Of a stretch of 64,000 nt of DNA, positions 24,454 to 33,273 are shown piece after piece. This DNA is from CAZNSX01 sp964575845. GTDB taxonomy: Bacteria; UBA8248; CAZNSX01. The DNA is taken from the NCBI GenBank assembly GCA_964575845.1, contig CAZNSX010000003.1, forward strand, positions 310,001 to 374,000. The letters are read 5' to 3'. A program made the translations under genes and the position numbers. The notes under the pieces were generated by a model that saw nothing but the letters and a program-made list of their open reading frames with translations, had not been told where the DNA came from and made no database searches. Position 1 is the first letter of the stretch. Each line of letters starts with the position of its first letter.

Positions 24454-25982
24454 AACGATCCCCGCTCCCGCTCACCGCCCTCTTCCTGCTCATCCCAGCG
24501 GCGCTCATCACCTACCGTGTGGTCGGGTTAGGGTATCCGCTTTTTCCTACAGCTCCGGGCGAGAGGTGGCAGATCTCGCTGGGGGCGAGCATCTCCAAAA
24601 GCGACAGCCCGAATGTGTTTGTCTGGGTGGCGCTGCCGGATAACCAGCCTGAGCTTACGGTTTTCCAAGAGCAATTCGTTTCGGGGATCCTGAGCGTTCA
24701 TGTTGCACGTCAAGGCCCGAACCGGTTCGGCGCCTGGTGGGGGCGGGTAGGAGAAGAAGGGGAAAGGATCGCATACCGGGCGACCCTTGCGGTGCATCCC
24801 GGAGCGGCTTCAAAGCGATCTCCCCTCGCGCTGGGGCCATATCCCGCGGGCTTCGAGAAACCGGAAGAGGCTCTGGCCGTTCGCCTGGTAAGTAAATGGC
24901 GGAAGCTCCCCCCAGCGGCCCGGCTGAGGGCCGTGGCGCAGACGCTGGGGGGGGAGTGGGGGACTCCTCCTCCAAAGGCGCGGGACCTCCGCGCGTGGTG
25001 GGCTCTGGAAGGTAAGCACGGGAGTGTCACGGCGCTTCTTGCACTTTTCAGGGCCGCCCGCCTTCATGCGCGGGCTTTGGAGGGACTTCCCCTCGTCGAG
25101 AGCGTGAGGAGCAACCCTTTGAGAGTGGTGGAAGTGTGGTCAGGACAAAGATGGGAGCGTCTGCGCCCTGAAACGGGAGAGTTTGTCCGGATAAGAAGGC
25201 AAATCCTCCCGTTGACTGTGGACGGCGTAAGTGCGATACGCGTATCCCAAGGGAAGCTTACCGATACGCGCTGGGCCGTGAGACGGAGCGCGCTCGGCGG
25301 TTGGCACATTCACTACGAACACATCATGCGCTCGGGACACCTGCTCGACCGCTGGTCGCTTTTTCACCTCCCTCAGGAGTTTCAGGAGACGTTCCGGATC
25401 CTTCTCTTGGTTCCGATCGGCGCGCTCCTGATGAGCGCCTTGAGAAATGTCGTGGGCCTTCCCACTTTCGGCGTTTTCATGCCGGTCCTCATGGCGCTCG
25501 CCTTCCGAAACACAGGGCTCGCCTATGGCCTGGCGATCTTCACATTCGTGGTCGGCATCGGATACTTCATCCGCCAGGCGCTAGATCGAATGCGCCTTCT
25601 CCTCGTCCCCCGCCTCTCGCTAATGCTGACACTGGTTATCGCCTGTCTCACCCTCCTCGCACTTCTCGGAAACAAATTCGGCCTGCGAGAGTTCATGGCG
25701 GTGGGGCTTCTGCCCTTCGTTATCCTCACCATGGTCATCGAACGCTTCTTCGTGCTCATCGAGGAGTCGGGCGTGCGAGAGGGCGTCAAGACCGGCCTGG
25801 GAAGCGCCGCCGCCGCCGTTATAGGCTACGGCATTCTTCAGTGGGAAAGACTCCAGCTCACATTTTTCATCTTCCCGGAGCTTCTTTTCGCTATAGCAGC
25901 CTTACAGGTGGTCCTTGGCCGGTACACGGGCTACCGACTCTCGGAACTTCTCAGGTTCAGGGAGGTCAGGAGCTCGTCATGA
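24450..25982 (+). CDS. Inactive transglutaminase fused to 7TM helices
   Basis: A 510-residue membrane protein with a TTG start overlapping the protease stop. A membrane anchor near the N-terminus is followed by a periplasmic domain of about 280 residues of the inactive transglutaminase type (ALPDNQPELTVFQEQFVSGILSV; WWALEGKHGSVTALLALFRAARLHARALEGLPL), then seven membrane helices from about residue 315 (FRILLLVPIGALLMSALRNVVGLPTFGVFMPVLMALAFR). This pair of domains is always found together as far as I know and is encoded with the protease and ATP-grasp genes. The system's biochemical role is not established. Confidence 0.87.
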   Translation: MKRSPLPLTALFLLIPAALITYRVVGLGYPLFPTAPGERWQISLGASISKSDSPNVFVWVALPDNQPELTVFQEQFVSGILSVHVARQGPNRFGAWWGRVGEEGERIAYRATLAVHPGAASKRSPLALGPYPAGFEKPEEALAVRLVSKWRKLPPAARLRAVAQTLGGEWGTPPPKARDLRAWWALEGKHGSVTALLALFRAARLHARALEGLPLVESVRSNPLRVVEVWSGQRWERLRPETGEFVRIRRQILPLTVDGVSAIRVSQGKLTDTRWAVRRSALGGWHIHYEHIMRSGHLLDRWSLFHLPQEFQETFRILLLVPIGALLMSALRNVVGLPTFGVFMPVLMALAFRNTGLAYGLAIFTFVVGIGYFIRQALDRMRLLLVPRLSLMLTLVIACLTLLALLGNKFGLREFMAVGLLPFVILTMVIERFFVLIEESGVREGVKTGLGSAAAAVIGYGILQWERLQLTFFIFPELLFAIAALQVVLGRYTGYRLSELLRFREVRSSS

Positions 25983-26953
25983 TCTTCCGGGCCCTCCGGG
26001 AGCTGAGGCGAGCCGGCGTCCTGGGCATGAACCGCCGCAATGCCGAGTACATCATGCGCCACAACCCCCGCTCCTCTTTCCCCCTCGTGGACAACAAGGT
26101 GCTGACGAGCCATCTGGCCGAAAAGCTCGGTATCCCCATGCCGCCCATCTACCGGGTCATTCAGAGGCACAGCGAAATCGCGGGCTTTGAGAAAAGGTTG
26201 GGCGGAGTGCGCGAATTCGCGGTGAAGCCGGGCCGGGGCAGCGGCGGGAGCGGTATCGTCCTGGTAGCGGACCGCACGGAGGAAGGATTCCTCGAACCAA
26301 ACGGTGAAGTCATCCGGCGTGAAGACCTCTATCACCACATTTCTAACATCCTTTCCGGGATCTACTCTCTTGCAGCCCTCCCGGATCAGGTCATCATCCA
26401 GAGGCTCATCCATCCCGACCCGGTTTTTTCGGCCGTCACCTACCACGGCGTGCCAGACATCCGGATCGTGGTTTTCCGAGGCGTGCCCGTGATGGCCATG
26501 ACCCGCCTTCCCACGCGCGCCTCGGAAGGTAAGGCAAATCTTCACAGAGGGGCCATAGGCGCCGGCATAAGCATTGCCGAGGGAAGAACACTCACGGCAG
26601 TCTGTCGGTCCGACGTAATTACCCATCATCCCGATACGGGAAATCCGGTGAGCGGCATACAAGTACCCCATTGGGAGCGCATGCTCCTGACCGCGGCAAT
26701 TTCCTTCGAGATGACGGGATTAGGCTACACGGGGGTGGACCAGGTGATCGAGCGGAACCACGGCCCCCTCCTTCTCGAGCTGAATGCACGCCCCGGGCTC
26801 GCTGTCCAGATTGCAAACCGGGCGGGGCTCTGGGGACGACTCCGCCGCGTTGACGAGGCTCCGAAAGAGGTCTTCGAAACGCCCGAGGCTCGGGTCGCCT
26901 GGGCGAGGGAGACGTTCACCTCAAGGGCTCTGTGCTCTCCGACTTCTGGCTGA
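25979..26953 (+). CDS. RimK-like ATP-grasp ligase (alpha-L-glutamate ligase homologue)
   Basis: A 324-residue ATP-grasp enzyme; the ATG at 25979 has AGGAG upstream and overlaps the 7TM-protein stop by 4 nt. Visible elements are NRRNAEYIMRHNPRSSFPLVDNK (N-terminal), REFAVKPGRGSGGSGIVL (nucleotide-binding loop), VIIQRLIHPDP and YTGVDQVIERNHGPLLLELNARPGLAVQIANRAG with the metal-binding Glu and Asn. The family forms amide bonds between a carboxylate and an amine using ATP. With the adjacent exported protease and 7TM-transglutaminase it forms a conserved but uncharacterised three-gene system, possibly peptide tagging or envelope modification. Confidence 0.87.
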   Translation: MIFRALRELRRAGVLGMNRRNAEYIMRHNPRSSFPLVDNKVLTSHLAEKLGIPMPPIYRVIQRHSEIAGFEKRLGGVREFAVKPGRGSGGSGIVLVADRTEEGFLEPNGEVIRREDLYHHISNILSGIYSLAALPDQVIIQRLIHPDPVFSAVTYHGVPDIRIVVFRGVPVMAMTRLPTRASEGKANLHRGAIGAGISIAEGRTLTAVCRSDVITHHPDTGNPVSGIQVPHWERMLLTAAISFEMTGLGYTGVDQVIERNHGPLLLELNARPGLAVQIANRAGLWGRLRRVDEAPKEVFETPEARVAWARETFTSRALCSPTSG

Positions 26954-28008
26954 ACCCATCGACCGCCCGGACCCTAAACCCCGGGTGGAGGAGCCACTAT
27001 CTAACTTTTCAACTAAAGAGGGGACATCTTCTTGTGGCTTCGGGAGCTATATTAAGAAGATTTGAGAGGGTTGGCTTGATCAATGGAACATGACCAATCC
27101 TCTTATTTTATTTGCAATTATCCCCTCCCGAGAATTCCGGTTGGGTGATACAGCCTCAGCGGGGTCATGTCACCAGAGGGACTTTAACCTTATCCCACTC
27201 CTTCCTAACCCGATTCCTTTACAAGCCTGGAAAACCCCTCCGGCGGATTGAGTGAGCAAGTCATGAAGCCGCGTGAGTGGTTCGTTGGAGGGCTCAAGGA
27301 TGGCTGGTGCAAAGCCTATGACCCTTTATAAACCCAAAGGAGCCCTTTGGCTCCCATTACAAAATCGCCTGAGACGAGAAGCCGGGACGAGGGCGGGCAG
27401 CCCATGAATCAGACCATCCCGCTGACCTCTTCAGTCCGATGTTCGCAGGTCTTCCTCCTATCAAAATTCGCGAAAAACTAAATTTAGCAGATGGTTCTGC
27501 CGATATTACGCTATGGGGAAGTGCCTATTCGGAAGCGCTGCAGGCATAAAAGGTGGCGTAGCCCAGGACAAGCCCGCGAGAGTGATTTTAGATATAGGCA
27601 AGATCTGCAAATGATATATGCCGAGTCCCGCTTCGTCGAGACTCTTCAAGAGCAGTCGAGTCATCCGTCAGATAGAAATTATGCCTCTGGGTCATCCTTG
27701 AGAGTTGCCAGGCGCATGTTTCGGGCCCACTGGCACTTCTTGCCATCTTATGAAGATGATTTTCCGAGGCAATGGGGGCTCTGACCGGCCTGGCGATTAG
27801 TGGAGGAGCCTTCTCGGCCGCCATAGGTATCATCCCTGGTCTCGCGGTGGGAAGTCTCGCTGGTGGATGGGGTTGTCAGAGTGGCTCCTGGCTTCACGGA
27901 ATGGTAAAGCTGCGATTCCTTGTGCCTACCCACTTGCAACGGCGCCTCAATATCCAGGTTCTTGTGATGGCCTTGGTCGTCCCCAGCCCAGCGAGGAAGA
28001 TTTAGTCC
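26954..28008 (+). other. Intergenic region with only weak open frames
   Basis: About 1 kb between the ATP-grasp gene and the TadE gene. A 36-codon frame at 27439-27549 and a frame at 27491-27784 have no recognised features. GGAGCC/GGCTCC with a CTTT loop forms a hairpin at 27339-27354. The most protein-like frame is 27772-28005, listed separately. Composition resembles the surrounding DNA and no RNA gene was recognised. Confidence 0.4.
27772..28005 (+). CDS. Possible small Gly-rich membrane protein
   Basis: A 77-codon frame ending 3 nt before the TadE ATG. Its first half is hydrophobic and Gly/Ala-rich (TGLAISGGAFSAAIGIIPGL), resembling a glycine-zipper or pilin-like membrane segment; the second half is basic and low in information. 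No clear ribosome site is present. It could be a small pilus-locus protein or chance; I do not recognise it. Confidence 0.25.
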   Translation: MGALTGLAISGGAFSAAIGIIPGLAVGSLAGGWGCQSGSWLHGMVKLRFLVPTHLQRRLNIQVLVMALVVPSPARKI

Positions 28009-28428
28009 ATGGGCCGAACCATCCCGAATTCTAGATGCAGGATATCTGAGAACGGTCAGGCTCTTGTGGAGTTCGCCGTGGTTCTCCCGATTCTTGTTTT
28101 GGTCGTACTGGCTTCCTTAGAACTCGCCAGGATAGTTGTAGTCAAGCAGCATTTGATCTCAGCTGCTCGACTCGGTGCAAGAACAGGAACCATCAGGAAT
28201 AGCGCAATAGCCGACGTCGATAATGCCCTATCCACTTACCTGTCCTCAACAGAAGTGGGAACTAGCTACACCAGGACCATCAGCGGAGTCAGCGCAGAGG
28301 CAGATTTCAACTCTCAGGTGACCGTGACGGTCAACCATAATCTAACCCTGTTCTCTAACTTTCGATTGCCGGGCGTTTCGGGAGTTACGGTGCCGCTCTC
28401 CGCAACCGTTACCATGAGGCACCAGTAG
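28009..28428 (+). CDS. TadE-like pilus assembly protein
   Basis: A 139-residue TadE-family protein. The hallmark N-terminal region GQALVEFAVVLPILVLVVLASLELARIVVVKQHLISAARLGART combines the pseudopilin-like Glu and a membrane helix. The rest is a small periplasmic domain (VTVTVNHNLTLF). GAGGAAG lies 10 nt upstream of the ATG. It is followed within 10 nt by a TadG/VWA gene and then a second TadE gene. No Tad ATPase or pilin gene lies in the window, so this is a minor-pseudopilin set. Confidence 0.87.
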   Translation: MGRTIPNSRCRISENGQALVEFAVVLPILVLVVLASLELARIVVVKQHLISAARLGARTGTIRNSAIADVDNALSTYLSSTEVGTSYTRTISGVSAEADFNSQVTVTVNHNLTLFSNFRLPGVSGVTVPLSATVTMRHQ

Positions 28429-28437
28429 AGACGGGGG

Positions 28438-29637
28438 GTGAATACAGAGATGGGTCTCCGAAAGAAAATTCGCCTCGGACTCTCGATCCCGATGGGTAAG
28501 GAAGAAAATGGTCAGCTTTTGCTCCTTTTTGGTCTGCTCATGCCGGTTCTGATCGCCGGAGGCGCGCTCGCGTTCGAAACTGGTTACGTATATATGGCAA
28601 AAAACCAGCTGCAACAGGCGGCGGACGCTGCAGTGCTCGCCGGAATCCGGGATCTCGTGGCGAACGATTTTGATGCGGCGCGAACCCAAGCAGTCAATAT
28701 CGCCCAGGCCAATTCCGTTGCGGGAAGCCCCATTGTCCTCGACCCGGCTCAGGACATCGAATTTGGTAGGTGGCAAAACAACGTCTTCACGCCGGATTCA
28801 TCTACACCTAACGCTATGCGGGTTACCGCTAGGAGGAGCGCAGACTCCCCGGGCGGCCCCCTGCCTCTTTATTTTGCTCGTATCATCGGTCTCGAAACGG
28901 CCAATGTGACCGCGAGCGCTATCGCGATGTTGAATCATTTGGACCTGGCCCTGGTGCTCGACCGTTCCTCCTCAATGGACGACGATACGCGATGTCAAAG
29001 GGTGGGTGGGCGGTGGCGGGTAGACGCGAACGGCATTCAGCCGATCGATACGATGCGGAGCGCCGCGAAAGCCTTCATCGACGACTTCGACTCCGAAGTA
29101 GACAGCATCGCTGTGATTTCCTACGCTTCGACAGCCTCAAACCCGATCGAGAGGCAGTTGACTTCCGATTTTGGACTCGCGAGGTCCGCCGTAGAGGCGA
29201 TTCCGAATCCACCCGTATCAGCCCAAGGTCATTGCCCCAGCCCTCCGAGTAACTCCCCCATCTGGTACACGCACATCGGTGACGGGATGGATAAGGCCAT
29301 CCAAGAGCTGACATCGAGCCGGTCACGGGTGAGCGCTTTGAAGGTCATGGTTCTTCTGTCCGACGGCCAGCCCACCTGCACCTCCAGTGGGTTGTGTGGC
29401 CCGTGGTCGTTCATCGCAAGCTCGGGGAGAGCCTATGCCCGACAGAAAGCCGACGAGGCGAACAGCCAGAACATAACGATTTATACGATTAGCCTGGGCA
29501 CAAACGCTGACCGGGACCTCATGCAGGATATTGCCCAGAGAACCGGCGGCTATGAGTTCTTCGCGGCGAGAGGGGCAGACCTCTCTGATGTCTTCAAGGA
29601 GGTCCGTAGTCGAATCCCAGCCCGACTGATGAAATAG
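28438..29637 (+). CDS. TadG-like protein with von Willebrand factor A domain
   Basis: A 399-residue protein (GTG start; an ATG 12 nt later is equally possible). The N-terminal TadG/Flp segment is ENGQLLLLFGLLMPVLIAGGALAFETGYVYMAKNQLQQAADAAVLAG, with one membrane helix. From about residue 160 a VWA domain follows; its metal-ion adhesion site starts DRSSSMD, and VMVLLSDGQPTC supplies later residues. TadG-like proteins are exported and linked to tight-adherence pili; the VWA part suggests adhesion or protein interaction. Four Cys around residues 185 and 260-320 may form disulfides. It lies between two TadE genes. Confidence 0.85.
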   Translation: MNTEMGLRKKIRLGLSIPMGKEENGQLLLLFGLLMPVLIAGGALAFETGYVYMAKNQLQQAADAAVLAGIRDLVANDFDAARTQAVNIAQANSVAGSPIVLDPAQDIEFGRWQNNVFTPDSSTPNAMRVTARRSADSPGGPLPLYFARIIGLETANVTASAIAMLNHLDLALVLDRSSSMDDDTRCQRVGGRWRVDANGIQPIDTMRSAAKAFIDDFDSEVDSIAVISYASTASNPIERQLTSDFGLARSAVEAIPNPPVSAQGHCPSPPSNSPIWYTHIGDGMDKAIQELTSSRSRVSALKVMVLLSDGQPTCTSSGLCGPWSFIASSGRAYARQKADEANSQNITIYTISLGTNADRDLMQDIAQRTGGYEFFAARGADLSDVFKEVRSRIPARLMK

Positions 29638-29672
29638 GTATTCGATTCTCATCCACCCGATCGAGTAGACCT

Positions 29673-30116
29673 ATGCACTCTGAGAAGAAAATTCACCCAT
29701 CGTGGCGGTTTCGCCAAATGGGAGTGCGAGGGCAGGCTCTCATCGAGTTCGCACTAATCATACCCTTTCTTTTCTTCCTGGCCCTGGGACTTTTGGACAT
29801 CGGGCGAGGATACTTCGTTAACCACTCCATTCTTAATGCGGCACGAGAAGGGGCAAGAACAGCGATCTTGCCGATCGGCTCAGAGGCCGATGCGAGAGTG
29901 ACCGCAGTGGCTGTTCTCACAAATGCTGGCCTCTGTGCAGCGTCCTGTCCGGGGGGGATGACAATTTCTATAACAAATGCCGGAAGCGCAGCCCCCCCTG
30001 GCTCAACCACCGTGGTATCGATCAATTTTCCCTTTCAGACTGTGACAGGTGACTTTATCCCGAGCTGGACCGGGGTCATTCCGATGAATCAAACAATCCG
30101 GATGCGGCACGAGTAA
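29673..30116 (+). CDS. Second TadE-like protein
   Basis: A 147-residue TadE-family protein: RGQALIEFALIIPFLFFLALGLLDIGRGYFVNHSILNAAREGART near the N-terminus, then a periplasmic part with a Cys pair (GLCAASCPGG) that could form a disulfide, and a C-terminal IRMRHE similar to the end of the first TadE (VTMRHQ). It starts 35 nt after the TadG-like gene and is the last gene of this group. The shared C-terminal ending suggests the two TadE proteins are paralogues. Confidence 0.85.
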   Translation: MHSEKKIHPSWRFRQMGVRGQALIEFALIIPFLFFLALGLLDIGRGYFVNHSILNAAREGARTAILPIGSEADARVTAVAVLTNAGLCAASCPGGMTISITNAGSAAPPGSTTVVSINFPFQTVTGDFIPSWTGVIPMNQTIRMRHE

Positions 30117-30398
30117 GGAGAGCACTAAGAGTCCGCGGTGATTCCAGCGTATCAATGATAAAACCCCTGAGACATCCCCCGAGATAAAATCTTCCCTTCG
30201 AGCTAAATTGAATCCTTGAAGTCTCCGATTAAGAAATGATTTCCGATCCCGTGAGGCTTTTGCGGGGTGGGGAAGGTTCGAGACAGTTGCCCCAGCCTCA
30301 ACCGACCTTATGGTCTCTCCTGACTCGGTAGGAAGGAGCCGGCAGGAGATGGGACAACCTTGCAATTTATGGGCCGGCCTCCTTTGGACGGCTCACGT

Positions 30399-31469
30399 TC
30401 ACGCATGACCGAAAATAAGTAGGACCATCAGGAGAGTGAGAACCCCAACTGCGACCGATGTCCCGAAGCCTATCGCGAAGGGTTTCAGCCCAGTTTGCTT
30501 CATGTCGTCAAATTTTATCGCAAAACCGACACCGACGAAGGTGAGCATGAAGGACCAATTGTAAAGATGTTTGAGGGATGTGATCTGCTCCGGCGTGAAA
30601 AAGCCGATGGTGGAAAGGATTGAGAAGAGCACAAAGCCCAAGATAAACTTGGGGAACTTCTGCCAGAGAAACAGCCCTTTGCGCTCCACTTCCTTGGTTA
30701 TGTTCAGGCGGGCGTAGTGGACAGCAAATCCCAGGATTACAACGCCCATCAAGGCGTTACGGGAGAGCTTAGCCAATGTAGCGTACTTGCCAGCCAGATC
30801 GGAATAGATAAAACCGGTGCCGACCGCTTCGGGTGTATTGTGAACGGCCAAGCCCGCCCAGATCCCGAAGCTCTTATGTCCCATGTCAAGTGCGTATCCC
30901 ACAAGCGGATAGAAAAAAAGAGCAGCTACCCCGAATATAATGATTGTCGCTATAGCGTAACCCTGGTCCTTTTCGTCGGCATCGATAGCTCCGGCGCAGC
31001 CTATGATGGCTGATACGCCGCAAATACCCACGCCAATGGCCAATAGACTACCCAGCTTATCGGAAATCCGAAACTTGCGGGTCATGAGCCGGACAACAGC
31101 GATAGAAACGATGATTTCGATCACTACCAACGCCAGCCCGAGGCCCCCCAATCGAAAGACCTGCTGGAAGACCAGTCTGGCTCCCAGAAGGATGATGCCC
31201 GTCTTCAACCAGAATTCATACGTTGAAACGCCTGGCTCGAATATCTTCGGAAGACCGAGGGTATTCCGTAAAATCATTCCGATAACGATAGAAACAATAA
31301 TAAAATTCACATAGGGTATATAAGAAGCGATAGTTTTCGAGAGGTATCCGAGTATCGCTAGCAACGCGAGACCGGGAAGATAGCCACTCCATTCATAGAA
31401 GAGACTCGCTAGTGATGACGAATCGGCAGCTCGCCTGCGGGAAACCATAATCTTATTCTCGCGAGTCAT
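30399..31469 (-). CDS. YeiH-family putative sulfate exporter
   Basis: A 356-residue membrane transporter of the YeiH/PSE family with about ten membrane helices. Conserved features include FIIVSIVIGMILRNTLGLP, EFWLKTGIILLGARLVF, IGVGICGVSAIIGCAGAIDADEKDQGYAIATI, and AVHNTPEAVGTGFIYSDLAG. Members are annotated as sulfate, sulfonate or sulfite exporters, mostly without proof. AAAGGA precedes the ATG. A 38-codon membrane ORF ends 62 nt upstream on the same strand, and a good promoter lies further upstream. Confidence 0.88.
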   Translation of the reverse strand: MTRENKIMVSRRRAADSSSLASLFYEWSGYLPGLALLAILGYLSKTIASYIPYVNFIIVSIVIGMILRNTLGLPKIFEPGVSTYEFWLKTGIILLGARLVFQQVFRLGGLGLALVVIEIIVSIAVVRLMTRKFRISDKLGSLLAIGVGICGVSAIIGCAGAIDADEKDQGYAIATIIIFGVAALFFYPLVGYALDMGHKSFGIWAGLAVHNTPEAVGTGFIYSDLAGKYATLAKLSRNALMGVVILGFAVHYARLNITKEVERKGLFLWQKFPKFILGFVLFSILSTIGFFTPEQITSLKHLYNWSFMLTFVGVGFAIKFDDMKQTGLKPFAIGFGTSVAVGVLTLLMVLLIFGHA

Positions 31470-31531
31470 GTCCTTTCAACCCCCATGAGTGTCTGCGGCG
31501 TTGCGGGGAAACCTTCAAAAGGCTTTCTGAA

Positions 31532-31648
31532 TTACCATGGGACGTGAGCGATAATCCCCAGCTTCACGAGCAACGCCAAGATGATGGCCATGCCCACCGC
31601 CATCCAATCCAATGTCACCCAATGCCACAGAGTCTTGCGGGGATGCAA
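31532..31648 (-). CDS. 38-residue single-span membrane protein upstream of YeiH
   Basis: A tiny gene on the minus strand with TTG start and AAAGGAG 8 nt upstream. The product begins MHPRKTLWHWVTLDWMAVG, continues with a hydrophobic helix (MAIILALLVKLGIIAHV) and ends PW. The positively charged, Trp-rich N-terminus followed by one helix is typical of small regulatory membrane subunits. It sits between a strong promoter candidate and the YeiH gene, in the same orientation, so the two should be co-transcribed. It could be a transporter subunit or stabiliser. It is too short to be called by most gene finders. Confidence 0.5.
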   Translation of the reverse strand: MHPRKTLWHWVTLDWMAVGMAIILALLVKLGIIAHVPW

Positions 31649-31817
31649 TTTTCCAGCTCCTTTCCAGGGGATTACGGACGACCGTTTTCGCGGGGCTCAA
31701 TGGAGATTATGCCCACGGTCTTCCGAATCGAGCCCACTTATGGGGGATTATTCCTCAAGCGGGCCATCGGCCGGTCTTTCCACCACCCAAGGGCCCCAAA
31801 GTGGACAACAGCCCCTA

Positions 31818-31846
31818 TTCATATGGGGATCGCTCCCTTTTGTCAA
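31818..31846 (-). promoter_or_regulatory. Sigma-70 promoter candidate for the YeiH unit
   Basis: On the minus strand TTGACA (31846-31841) is followed after 17 nt by TATGAA (31823-31818, 4/6). It is about 170 nt upstream of the small membrane ORF. A perfect -35 and ideal spacing make it credible. The rest of the 31649-31992 gap contains no gene I can support. Confidence 0.5.
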
Positions 31847-31992
31847 GAAAGATCATACCGAACATGTCAATTTGCGGCACCCTCGCTTCCCCGCTTACGT
31901 CGGGAGCGACGCCGGTAATGTAGCTTGCCTTCAGGCTGCAGAGGCGGAGAGCGGCGCGGCCGCGGCGGGAACTTTTCCAGTAATCGCTGTGG

Positions 31993-33273
31993 CTAAGTAA
32001 AATAGGAGGGGTATCTTCTCGCACGGGGCTTCCGGCGCCCGTAGCTCCGGGCAAGCTCCATGAAAATGCCCACGTCCCGCTCCATATCCGAGTGGGTGCC
32101 GTCGAAGTAGAAATTGCGGATGGGGATGCTCCCGTGCTCCCGGCTCACCCGCGGGTAGACAGCCTCGCAGACTATCCCGTTCATGCAGGTGAAGGGGCTT
32201 ATGTCGATTATGCCGTCGGCTCCCTTGTGGTAGAGGTATATGGCCTTGCCCACGCTCAGTACCATCTCGCCGAGCGCCCCTGAGGGGTCGAGGTAGGGCC
32301 TTGCGAGGTTGAGAACCTCCCTCACGTCATGGGGTTCTTCATATCCTCTGAAATCTTCCTGGAAGGGCTCAAGCAGAGCCTCCTCATCCTTCCGCTGAAA
32401 GTGCTTCTTGAGAAGAGCTCCCAGCATCTCCCGGGAGTAGGTCCTTCTTTTCATCCGGAGTTCCCGGATGTGGTCGACATTGGTGTACCAGACCCATTCA
32501 CAGACATCCGAGAGCCACCCCTCGCCTCCCGCTTCCTCGATGCGGCGAACGAGGTAGTCATTGCTGAATGAGTTGAGGCGGCAGAAGATTTCGCCCACAA
32601 CTCCTATGAGCGGAACCGAGCGGCTGTAATTGGCGGGGATGGCCCTGAACTCATCCCGCGCCCGGGTGAGGGCTTCCACCATGCGGCCGAGCCTCTCCTT
32701 GTGCTCTATCCCCTGGACCTCGACCACGCGGCAGAGTTCGGCCAGAGACTCTTCAAAAACCTCAAGGCTCTCCCCCTTATTTATCTCGTAGGGCCGCGTC
32801 TTGAGGAGGAGCTTTCTGAGGATATCCCCCGCCACGATTGCGCGCCAGCCGGTCCTCATGAGCTCTCCCGCATGTTCTCCCACGCCGTCATAGCCGTTCG
32901 CGCTCGTGGGAGAGGCCACCATGGCATCCCCCCAGCCCAGGCGCTTGAGAAGCGTCTTGAGGAAGGGCGCATACTGGCCGAAGCGGCAGGGCCCGTCAGC
33001 CGTGGGCATGAAAAAGGCCACCCGGTCGGGATTGAACCCCGGACTCTCGATTATTTTGAGAAAATCCCCAAGCGTGACCTTGTGGGGATAGCACTCGTCG
33101 CCAGAGGTGTAGCGGGCCCCCAGCTCGAGCGTTCGCTCATCCGAGGGTGGGGTCACATCGGCATCTATCCCCACAGAGCGGAACGCCGCGGCCATGCACT
33201 TGGCCCCGGCATAAGTCATCCGGGGGATGTAGAGCTTCTTTCCCGCTAGGCTGCTTCCGCGTCTCTCTTCCAT
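31993..33273 (-). CDS. Dehydratase-activase-associated protein, DUF2229/HgdB-like
   Basis: A 426-residue protein related to the C-terminal part of large activases of 2-hydroxyacyl-CoA dehydratases (DUF2229, HgdB-like). Features are LYIPRMTYAGAKCMAAAFRSVGIDADVTPPSDERTLELG, TSGDECYPHKVTLGDFL, MPTADGPCRFGQY and DISPFTCMNGIVCEAV. The conserved Cys residues in these segments are likely iron-sulfur ligands. The start overlaps the end of the 1036-residue activase gene by 28 nt, so the two are coupled. The family is widespread in anaerobes but its substrate is unknown. Confidence 0.83.
   Translation of the reverse strand: MEERRGSSLAGKKLYIPRMTYAGAKCMAAAFRSVGIDADVTPPSDERTLELGARYTSGDECYPHKVTLGDFLKIIESPGFNPDRVAFFMPTADGPCRFGQYAPFLKTLLKRLGWGDAMVASPTSANGYDGVGEHAGELMRTGWRAIVAGDILRKLLLKTRPYEINKGESLEVFEESLAELCRVVEVQGIEHKERLGRMVEALTRARDEFRAIPANYSRSVPLIGVVGEIFCRLNSFSNDYLVRRIEEAGGEGWLSDVCEWVWYTNVDHIRELRMKRRTYSREMLGALLKKHFQRKDEEALLEPFQEDFRGYEEPHDVREVLNLARPYLDPSGALGEMVLSVGKAIYLYHKGADGIIDISPFTCMNGIVCEAVYPRVSREHGSIPIRNFYFDGTHSDMERDVGIFMELARSYGRRKPRARRYPSYFT

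Noticed and set aside
25301..25978. In-frame extension upstream of the RimK-like ATP-grasp gene
   Set aside because: The extension overlaps the 7TM-transglutaminase gene in another frame and is Arg/Pro-rich shadow sequence; the ATG at 25979 has its own ribosome site.
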